Shown one piece after another: positions 44,349 to 51,361 of a DNA stretch of 64,000 nt. The notes beneath the pieces are model-generated. The model searched no databases and was not told the DNA's origin. It saw only the letters and a program-made list of their open reading frames with translations. The number at the start of each line of letters is the position of its first letter. The stretch's first letter is position 1. This DNA comes from Methylibium sp. Lineage in GTDB: Bacteria; Pseudomonadota; Gammaproteobacteria; Burkholderiales; Burkholderiaceae_C. The position numbers and the translations under genes were made by a program. Location of the stretch: NCBI GenBank assembly GCA_013824165.1, contig PNNH01000099.1, forward strand, positions 27,976 through 91,975, given 5' to 3'.

Positions 44349-47300
44349 GTGTCCCAAGCGCCGTCCCAGCTCCCCCTGCTGACCCATGATCTGGCTGCCT
44401 TGCGCAGCCTGATGGGCCAGCTCAGCGACCCGCTGCTGCTGCTCGATGCCGGCCTGCATGTGCTGGAAGCCAACACCAGCGCCTACCGCCTGCTGGGCCT
44501 CCAGGCCGACCGCAGCCTGCAAAGCCTGCGCACTGGCAGCGGCGGGCGCCTGCAGGACTGGCTGCGCCAGGCCACGCTGGCGCTTGACGGCGGACGTCGC
44601 GCGCCTGCCACCCCGACGCTTGCCTTGGCTGATGGTGGCCGCGCCCAGCTGAGCCTGCTGGCACTGCAAGGGGACGACGCCGCACGCTGGTTGCTGCATG
44701 CCCAGCCGGTGGCGCTCAAGCCCGGCCGCTCGGCCCGCCCCGCAGCCGCCAAATCGCCGGAGACGTTCGACGCCACCGGCGCCAGCAGCGAAACCGCCCC
44801 GCCGCTCGCCAGCGAAGCTCCGGCCTGGGCCGGCGAGCTGCTGCAGATCTTCTGGTCCTCGCCCTTCCCGGCCTTCGTGCTGGATGCTCGCCTGCAGCTG
44901 CAGGCGGTCAACCCGGCGTTTGCCGAGCTGTGCGGCCAGGCCGCCGAAGCGCTGGCCGGCCGCAGCCTTGGTGAGCTGCTGGGGGCGAGTGAGCGCGCCC
45001 GGCTGCTGGCACCGTCTCGGCCGGCCACACCGCCGATCGAGTTCCGCCTGCGCGATGCGCTGGGCCATGAGCGCAGCATGCGAAGCACACCGCATCTGAT
45101 CAGCGCGCCAGGCCAGGCAACGCTGACGCTGTGTGTGCTGCAGGACTGCACCGCCGAGCTGGCCGCGCGCGAGCAGGCAGAGCGCGCGCAGGCCGAGATG
45201 GCGCAATGGTTCGAGCTCAGCCCGCTGCCGATGGTGCTGTTCGACGAAAGCGGCCTGCTGCTGCGCTCCAACAGTGCCTTTGCCGCACTGAGCCTGGCGC
45301 CGCCGGCCACGCTGCATGAGGCCAGCCCCGAGCTGCAGCACCTGCTGGCATGGTCGCAGCATCAGCCGCTACCGGCGCTGCAACAGGCACATGCCTCGGG
45401 ACAGCCGCTCGTCACCCAGGCCGTGCTGATCGAACCCGGCGGCACCACGCGCTGGCTGCAAGGGCGCCTGCGTCCGGTGGCCAGCCTGGGCGGCAGCCAG
45501 CGCCGCTACATGGCCGTGCTGGAGGACCGCAGCCTGGAGCATGAGCGCGATCTGGCCCACCAGCAACTCGACGCGCTGATGGACACCGCCGGCGTCGGCC
45601 TGGCCACCTTCCAGCAGGATGCCGGCTGGCTGCGGCCGCGCGCGGTCAAAGCCAGCGGCAGTGGCCGTAACAGCCTGGCCGGCCTGCAAGGCGTCAGCCG
45701 CGACATCGTCGAGCCGGGCTCGCTGCCCGAGTTCGAACGCCTGCAGAAGGCGCTGAAGAGTGGCGACCGCATCGAGGTGCGTTATGCCGTGCGTCACCCC
45801 GAGCTGGGCCGGCGCTGGCTGCTCACCCGGGTGGAACCCGGCAAGCTGGCTTCAGGTCAGCGCACCACCTCGGTGGTGACGCTGGATCTGAGCGCCCAGC
45901 ACCAGGCCGAGCGCCGCAGCGAGCAGTTGCTGCGCGAGCTGACCACCATCATGGACGGCGCCAGCCTGGGCCTGGCCTATCTGCGCGGCGCGCAGCTGCT
46001 GCGCTGCAACCGGGGCTTCGAGGAAATGCTGGGTCTGCCAGACGCGGTGGTCGCCGGCACGCCGGTGGCACAGCTGTTCGCCGCGCTGCCCGATCTGCGC
46101 CAGCAGGTGCTGACCGCGCTGCCGCGGCTGGCGGACAAACCTTTCGAGACCGAGTTCGTCCAGGTCGGCCGGCCGCGCTGGCTGTCGCTGAGCCTGCGGC
46201 CGGTGGCGGTCGGCGCCGAGGAGCAGCCTGAGACCATCGTGGTGCTCAGCGACATCAGCCGCCTGAAGACGCAGCAGGCCGAGCTGGAGAACCTGGTGCA
46301 GGACCGCGAGCTGATGTTCAGCCTGTCCGACGTGGGCATGGCCATCCTGCGCCAGGGCCACATCGAGCGCGCCAACGAGGCGCTGGCGAGCATGAGCGAC
46401 TACCGCATCCATGAGCTCAACACGTTGGAGCACAGCCAGCTGTTCGAGTCGCCCGAGGCTTACCGCCATCTGCACGCCGAGATGCAGGCGGCGCTGGCTG
46501 AAGTCGGCCAGTGGCGTGGCGAGCGCCGCCTGCGTCGGCGCGACGGCAGCCTGCTGTGGGTGCAGGTCAGCAAGCGTGTGATGCGGCCGGGTGCGGTCGA
46601 TGCCGGCGTTATTGCCACCTATGTCAATGTGGACGAGCGCTGGCGTGCCCAGCAATCGCTGATGCTGCAGACCGAGCGCGAGCGCGCGGTCCTGGACTCG
46701 GTGCTGGTGGGCATCGTCACCGTGGGCCGCGGCGGCATCGAATGGATGAACCGTTCCGCACGGCGCATGTTCGGCGGCGATCTGGCCACTTTCGCGGGCC
46801 AGCCGATCAGCCTCGTCGCCACGCCGGAGGCCGAGCATCCCTTCCGCCGCAATCGCTATCTCGACGAGCTGGCCGAAGGCCAGGCCGACACCTTCGAATG
46901 CCGGCTCAGGGGCCTCGACGGGCGCGAGTTCTGGGTGGTCGGCAATGCCGTCGTGACCAGCGACGAGGCTTCGGGCCGGCAGATCACCTACGCGCTGCTG
47001 GACATCGAGCGACGCCGTCAGGCCGAGGCGCAGACCTTGCAGGCCCAGGCCAGCCTGCGCCGCATCATCGAGGCGGCACCGCTGGCGATCAGCCTGTTCG
47101 ACGCCAAGACCCTGCAGCTCGAACAGACCAACCAGGCTGCCGCCGCCCTGGCCGGCCGCAGCGAAGCAGAGCTGCTTGGCACCACGCCCGAGACCATGTT
47201 CGGCCCAGAACAAGGCGCCGTGGTGCGCCAGGACATGGAGGCGGCGCTGCAGGTCGATGCGGTCACGCAGCGCGAATACCGCTTCGACCTGGATGGCCAG

Positions 47301-48068
47301 CCGCGCCTGTGGGACGCGCGCTATCTGCACCTGGCCGGCATCGCCGGTCCCGATGGGCACACCGAGCCCGAGCAGCTACTGCTGGTGGCCAGCGACGTGA
47401 CCGAGCAGCGCGCCGCCGCCGAAGCCCGCCTGGCAGCCGCGATCGCGCAGCGCGAGCTGCTGGTCAAGGAAGTACACCACCGCATCAAGAACAACCTGCA
47501 GGGCGTGGCCGGGTTGCTGCAGCAGATCGCCTCGCGGCGCCCTGAAGTCGCTGGCGTGATCGGCGAAGCGGTCGGCCAGGTGCAGGCCATCGCCCAGGTC
47601 TACGGTCTGCAGGTCGGCTCCGCCGGCCCCTTGCGCGTGCGCAGCGTGGTGGAGGCCATCGTCGGCTCGGTGCAGCGCATGTCGGGTCGCAGCATCCACT
47701 TCGAGATCGAGGACGCGTCGGCCAGGCTAGCGCATCGCTGGGCGCTGCCGGAGGCCGAGTCGATCCCGATCGCGCTGACGTTGAATGAGCTGCTGGGCAA
47801 TGCGATCAAGCATGGTGGCGAGCAGTCGCCGGTCAGCTGCGCGCTAGTGTGCGAGCCGGGCCGGGTGCTGCTGCGCATCAGCAATGCCGGCCGGCTGCCC
47901 GAAGGCTTCGAACTGGCACGCGTGCCGGGCGGCGTCTCGGGTCTGGGCCTGGTGCGCGCCCTGCTGCCGCGGCGCAGCGCCAAGCTGACCCTGGTCCAGC
48001 AGGAGGCGCAGGTGCTGTGCAGCGTCGAGCTGCTGCCGCCGAGCATCACTTTGCTGGAGCCGCTCTAG
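44349..48068 (+). CDS. Multi-PAS sensor histidine kinase (HisKA_2 type)
   Basis: A 1239-residue kinase without transmembrane segments, so probably cytosolic. About seven or eight PAS-like units run from residue ~10 to ~1020 (for example QDCTAELAAREQAERAQAE ending one, SDISRLKTQQAELENLVQ another). The phosphotransfer motif is VKEVHHRIKNNLQG, with His1044 (or 1043), of the HisKA_2/HWE-like class, followed by a HATPase domain with N-box NELLGNAIKHGG and the stretch GGVSGLGLVRALLP. GTG start. The next gene encodes an ANTAR response regulator, a known partnership (as EutW-EutV). The signal is unknown. Confidence 0.85.
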   Translation: MSQAPSQLPLLTHDLAALRSLMGQLSDPLLLLDAGLHVLEANTSAYRLLGLQADRSLQSLRTGSGGRLQDWLRQATLALDGGRRAPATPTLALADGGRAQLSLLALQGDDAARWLLHAQPVALKPGRSARPAAAKSPETFDATGASSETAPPLASEAPAWAGELLQIFWSSPFPAFVLDARLQLQAVNPAFAELCGQAAEALAGRSLGELLGASERARLLAPSRPATPPIEFRLRDALGHERSMRSTPHLISAPGQATLTLCVLQDCTAELAAREQAERAQAEMAQWFELSPLPMVLFDESGLLLRSNSAFAALSLAPPATLHEASPELQHLLAWSQHQPLPALQQAHASGQPLVTQAVLIEPGGTTRWLQGRLRPVASLGGSQRRYMAVLEDRSLEHERDLAHQQLDALMDTAGVGLATFQQDAGWLRPRAVKASGSGRNSLAGLQGVSRDIVEPGSLPEFERLQKALKSGDRIEVRYAVRHPELGRRWLLTRVEPGKLASGQRTTSVVTLDLSAQHQAERRSEQLLRELTTIMDGASLGLAYLRGAQLLRCNRGFEEMLGLPDAVVAGTPVAQLFAALPDLRQQVLTALPRLADKPFETEFVQVGRPRWLSLSLRPVAVGAEEQPETIVVLSDISRLKTQQAELENLVQDRELMFSLSDVGMAILRQGHIERANEALASMSDYRIHELNTLEHSQLFESPEAYRHLHAEMQAALAEVGQWRGERRLRRRDGSLLWVQVSKRVMRPGAVDAGVIATYVNVDERWRAQQSLMLQTERERAVLDSVLVGIVTVGRGGIEWMNRSARRMFGGDLATFAGQPISLVATPEAEHPFRRNRYLDELAEGQADTFECRLRGLDGREFWVVGNAVVTSDEASGRQITYALLDIERRRQAEAQTLQAQASLRRIIEAAPLAISLFDAKTLQLEQTNQAAAALAGRSEAELLGTTPETMFGPEQGAVVRQDMEAALQVDAVTQREYRFDLDGQPRLWDARYLHLAGIAGPDGHTEPEQLLLVASDVTEQRAAAEARLAAAIAQRELLVKEVHHRIKNNLQGVAGLLQQIASRRPEVAGVIGEAVGQVQAIAQVYGLQVGSAGPLRVRSVVEAIVGSVQRMSGRSIHFEIEDASARLAHRWALPEAESIPIALTLNELLGNAIKHGGEQSPVSCALVCEPGRVLLRISNAGRLPEGFELARVPGGVSGLGLVRALLPRRSAKLTLVQQEAQVLCSVELLPPSITLLEPL

Positions 48069-48122
48069 ACAGTGCTGTGGATGGCGCCGCGGCTGCTGTT
48101 GTTGCGACCACAGTCAGCGCCG

Positions 48123-48185
48123 GCGCCTGCTGGCGCGTTTCAGCGACAATGAATCCATACAAATGCCCGGCGTCACATGCCGGGC
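48123..48185 (+). promoter_or_regulatory. Two hairpins in the leader of the ANTAR regulator gene
   Basis: The 139-bp gap before the regulator contains GCGCC-tgct-GGCGC (48123-48136) and the perfect 7-bp stem GCCCGGC-gtcacat-GCCGGGC (48165-48185), which ends 22 nt before the GTG start. Tandem hairpins are what ANTAR proteins bind, but the loops here are 4 and 7 nt, not the known hexanucleotide loops, so self-regulation is only a possibility. Confidence 0.35.
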
Positions 48186-48207
48186 GCAGGCCGAGGGACA
48201 CGCAAAC

Positions 48208-48810
48208 GTGAGCACAAAAGGCAAGATTCTGGTGGTCGACGATGACCGGCTGGTGCTGGCCACGCTGGTGCACGGCCTGAGCCAGGCGGGCTTCGAGATC
48301 ATCGATGCCGACAACGGCGATGACGCCATCCTGCTGGCCCGCGAGCACCGCCCCGATCTGGCCCTGCTGGACATCCGCATGGAAGGCATGAGCGGCTTCG
48401 ACGTCGCCGCCTATCTGCGCGAGTACCTGCATGTGCCCTTCATGTTCCTGTCGGCCTTTGCCGACGAGGAGACCGTGGCCAAGGTCAAGGAGCTCGGCGC
48501 GGTGGCCTATCTGGTCAAGCCGCTGGACATCCACCAAATCGTGCCGGCCGTCGAGGCCGCCTTCGCCAATCGACCAGCGCGCCCGGTGGCGCCGCCGCAG
48601 CCGGCCGAGCGACTGGCCGCTGGCGGCGAGGCGGCGCTGGCACAGCTGGTGCCGATGGCCGTGGGCGTGCTGATGCACCGCTATTCGCTGTCGCGCCAGG
48701 AGAGCCTGCAACGCCTGGAGAAGCTGGCCGAATCCGAGGGCCGCAGCCTGACCGAGGCCGCGCAGCGGCTGGTCGAGGCGGTCGAGTTGCTGGCGATGCC
48801 GGGGCGTTAA
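48208..48810 (+). CDS. Response regulator with ANTAR RNA-binding domain
   Basis: A 200-residue regulator. The receiver domain has Asp11-13 (VVDDDRLV), phospho-acceptor Asp55 (LALLDIRM) and the conserved Lys in AYLVKPLD. The C-terminus (~140-195) is an ANTAR domain (AVGVLMHRYSLSRQESLQRL, GRSLTEAAQRLVE), which in its family binds tandem RNA hairpins to prevent termination. GTG at 48208 starts MSTKGKILVV after a GAGGGA site; the frame is open 15 codons upstream. It is probably phosphorylated by the preceding HisKA_2 kinase. Confidence 0.88.
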   Translation: MSTKGKILVVDDDRLVLATLVHGLSQAGFEIIDADNGDDAILLAREHRPDLALLDIRMEGMSGFDVAAYLREYLHVPFMFLSAFADEETVAKVKELGAVAYLVKPLDIHQIVPAVEAAFANRPARPVAPPQPAERLAAGGEAALAQLVPMAVGVLMHRYSLSRQESLQRLEKLAESEGRSLTEAAQRLVEAVELLAMPGR

Positions 48811-48814
48811 AACG

Positions 48815-48841
48815 CAACGGCGCCCCTGTCAGCCGCCGTTG
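48815..48841. terminator. Hairpin between convergent signalling genes
   Basis: An 8-bp stem (CAACGGCG with CGCCGTTG) and an 11-nt loop fill most of the 41-bp gap between the convergent ANTAR regulator and sensor kinase genes. No T-run follows on either strand, so its efficiency is uncertain. Confidence 0.5.
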
Positions 48842-48851
48842 TGGCCCGCGC

Positions 48852-50558
48852 TCATCGCAGCGTGAAGAAGAAACGGGCGCCCTTGCCCACTTCGGCCTCA
48901 GCCCAGATCTCGCCGCCATGGCGGTGCACGATGCGGCGCACCGAGGCCAGGCCCACGCCGGTGCCTTGAAAATCACTGGCGCTGTGCAGGCGCTGGAACA
49001 CGCCGAACAAGCGTTCGGCAAAGCGCATGTCAAAGCCGGCGCCGTTGTCCGCAATCATGTAGACCAGTTGACCGCCTTGCTGCTGGCGCTCGAAGCGGAT
49101 CTCGGCCTGCGCACATTTGCTGCTGTACTTCCAGGCATTGCCCAGCAGGTTCTCCAGCACCATGCGAAGCAGCGTCGGGTCGCCCTGCACCAGCAGATCC
49201 GGCTGCACATGGACGCTGACCTGGCGCTCGGGCGCGCTGCGGCGCAACTCGTCGATCACCAGTTCGGCCAGCTGTGACAGCGGCACCGGCTGATGCTGCA
49301 GCGGCTGCGAAGACAGGCGCGTCAGCGACAGCAAGGAATCGATCATGCTGTTCATGCGCGCCGCGGCACCCATCACGCGGTCGAGATGGTCGTTGCCGAT
49401 GCGGTCGAGCAGGCGGCCGTAGTCTTCCTTGAGAATGCGGGCGAAGCCCTCGACCACGCGCAAGGGTGCGCGCAGGTCGTGCGACACGGTGTAACTGAAC
49501 GATTCATGCTCGGCCCGCGCCACCTCTGCCGCCTCGCTGGCCAGTGTTGCCGGCATGGTGTCGAGCGCGCCTTGCGGCCACAGGCTGAGCAGGTGCATCG
49601 CGACCGAATGGCCCGGCACCGGCGACAGGCACAACCACCAGTTGCTGCAGGACAGGCCCTGTGTCGCCCCTGGCGCGCAGGCGGCCTCGCGGATCTCGGC
49701 CGGCAGCCCGTCCAGACAGGCCAGCCAGGACTGGCCGCGCAACTCGTCCGCTGGCACGCCCATCAGCTGCGCGGCAGCCCGGTTGAGCTCGCTCAACACC
49801 GCACCGCGCCCAGGCTCCTCGGCCAGCAGCCAGGCCGGACCGGGCAAAGCGTGGATCCAGTCGGTGCTGCCGGTCTTGTCGCCAGGGGCCGGCAGCGCGC
49901 TGGCGGCGGCGGCCGTCTCCGGGCGGCGCGCCTCAGCACGGTCCCCCGGCATGGCCGGACGGGCCGTCCCGACGAAACCGGCGAAGCGGCCCGACGCATC
50001 CTGGCGGGCGACGCCGCGCAACCACCAGTGCCCCGAGAACTGGGCAGCCGCACCCGCGTCCACCCGGCCGTGCACCAGCACCTCGCCAAAGTTGGCCTGC
50101 TCCTGCAGACGTTGCAGCAATGAGGCATCGCTGCCATCGGAAAGACCGAATCGCTCCCACAAGGCCTGTGTCGCTGCGGCGCCGACCCAGGTTGATGCGG
50201 GGGCCGCCTGCGGCGCCTGCCAGCGCACCAGATGGTGCTCGGCATCGGTCTGCCACTGCCAGTCGTCCTGGAGCTGCGTCAGCAGGTGCGCCTGGCAGCG
50301 CGCCTCACGCAATGCCTCGCCCATGCGTTCCCGCGTCAGGCGCACGCCCACATGCCATCCGATCGCGGCACAGGCCAGCAAGAGCAAGGCCAGGCCGAGA
50401 CCCGCGAGCAGCGCGATCACAGCGACCGGCAGGCTGCCCGGCGTCAGCCCGAGCATCCAGCCCAGCGTCAGCACCAAGCCCAGCAAGGCGACTGCAACGA
50501 GCACCCCGATCCAGGGTCTACGGCGCGCGGCCGGGCGTGCATCGCTGAGGCTGTTCAT
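48852..50558 (-). CDS. Membrane sensor histidine kinase
   Basis: A 568-residue kinase. Two hydrophobic segments lie at ~20-70 (GVLVAVALLGLVLTLGWMLG, then SLPVAVIALLAGLGLALLLL) with a short loop, so it has little periplasmic sensing surface. Residues ~80-330 contain two PAS-like regions. The phospho-acceptor is His360 in YTVSHDLRAPLR, and the ATPase domain has NLLGNAWKYSS, ADNGAGFD and GTGVGLASVRRI. No response regulator with DNA-binding output is adjacent; the divergent HPt gene suggests a phosphorelay. An ATG at 50567 is a second possible start. Confidence 0.87.
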   Translation of the reverse strand: MNSLSDARPAARRRPWIGVLVAVALLGLVLTLGWMLGLTPGSLPVAVIALLAGLGLALLLLACAAIGWHVGVRLTRERMGEALREARCQAHLLTQLQDDWQWQTDAEHHLVRWQAPQAAPASTWVGAAATQALWERFGLSDGSDASLLQRLQEQANFGEVLVHGRVDAGAAAQFSGHWWLRGVARQDASGRFAGFVGTARPAMPGDRAEARRPETAAAASALPAPGDKTGSTDWIHALPGPAWLLAEEPGRGAVLSELNRAAAQLMGVPADELRGQSWLACLDGLPAEIREAACAPGATQGLSCSNWWLCLSPVPGHSVAMHLLSLWPQGALDTMPATLASEAAEVARAEHESFSYTVSHDLRAPLRVVEGFARILKEDYGRLLDRIGNDHLDRVMGAAARMNSMIDSLLSLTRLSSQPLQHQPVPLSQLAELVIDELRRSAPERQVSVHVQPDLLVQGDPTLLRMVLENLLGNAWKYSSKCAQAEIRFERQQQGGQLVYMIADNGAGFDMRFAERLFGVFQRLHSASDFQGTGVGLASVRRIVHRHGGEIWAEAEVGKGARFFFTLR

Positions 50559-50962
50559 GCAAAGCATTGTAAGGAGCCGCAGCGCTGCTCAAGTCGAGCC
50601 TGCAGCGGCCGATATCAACGGACCGTTGCCCCCGCCCATGCAAGCCCGCTCGCCGCTCCCTGCCCACTTCGCCCGCCCCTTCGCAGCGGGTGTCGCGCTG
50701 CCCTTGCAGCGGCGGGCCGAAGGCGCCGCGCCAGAGCGCTGGCTGCCGGAGCTAGCGCGCTCGGACAAGCATGCGAACGGCCGCAAGCCGCATGAAATCA
50801 GCCCCACGGCCGCACCGGCGGCATGCGCGTGGACCACTGACCCAAGGCTTACAGCAGGTCCGGTTCGCCCCGATGCGCGAGCACGGTCCCGGGCCCGGCA
50901 ATAATCGGGCGCTAGAAGTGCAAGCTCCCCTGAGGAACCAGGCTCCAAGAGATGCTCTGAAA
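50559..50962. other. Divergent intergenic region with sigma-28 site
   Basis: A 404-bp gap between the leftward sensor kinase and the rightward HPt gene. It contains the sigma-28-type promoter at 50589-50615. An open frame of 88 codons starts at the first ATG after that promoter (50638-50904), but its Arg/Pro/Ala-rich product matches nothing I know; otherwise the region would be a ~340-nt leader for the HPt transcript. Confidence 0.5.
50589..50615 (+). promoter_or_regulatory. Sigma-28 (FliA)-type promoter before the HPt/c-di-GMP operon
   Basis: TCAAG (50589-50593), then exactly 14 nt, then GCCGATAT (50608-50615): a full match to the TCAAG-N14-GCCGATA FliA consensus known from Pseudomonas. It points rightward toward the HPt gene, whose start is ~340 nt downstream, with no other recognised gene between. 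It is the best sigma-28 match found in the window. Confidence 0.75.
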
Positions 50963-51361
50963 ATGTCAACACAGCCCGAACTGATCCCCCCGCCGAGCGC
51001 GGGCGCCGTGCTCGACGCACAGGCGCTGCAGCGTCTGCGCGATCTTGACCCGAATGGCAGCAACAAGCTGCTGGAGCGTGTGGTTCAGGCCTTCTCCAAG
51101 TCGCTGGACCGGCTCTTGCCCGAGCTGGAACAGGCGCGCGCCGCCGGGCTGGATCTGGCCGTGGTGCGGCATGTCAGCCACACGCTGAAATCTTCGTCGG
51201 CCAGCCTGGGCGCGTTGGAATTGTCACAACGATGTGCAGAAATCGAGACCATGGCGCGCAACGGCCAGACCGAGGGCTTGGACAAGCTGCTTGACGCCAT
51301 GCATGATGAGCTCGGTCGAGCGCGGATCGCGCTGGCCGAGTTGTTGATCCCTTCGCCATGA
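50963..51361 (+). CDS. HPt phosphotransfer protein
   Basis: A 132-residue histidine phosphotransfer protein. It has the four-helix HPt pattern with phospho-acceptor His73 in HVSHTLKSSSASLGA, which resembles the HxLKGxS consensus although the usual Gly is Ser. The downstream helix LSQRCAEIETMARNGQ is typical. The start at 50963 gives MSTQPELIPP; the frame continues upstream into non-conserved sequence. It overlaps the REC-GGDEF-EAL gene by ATGA, so it probably passes phosphate to or from that receiver. Confidence 0.88.
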   Translation: MSTQPELIPPPSAGAVLDAQALQRLRDLDPNGSNKLLERVVQAFSKSLDRLLPELEQARAAGLDLAVVRHVSHTLKSSSASLGALELSQRCAEIETMARNGQTEGLDKLLDAMHDELGRARIALAELLIPSP

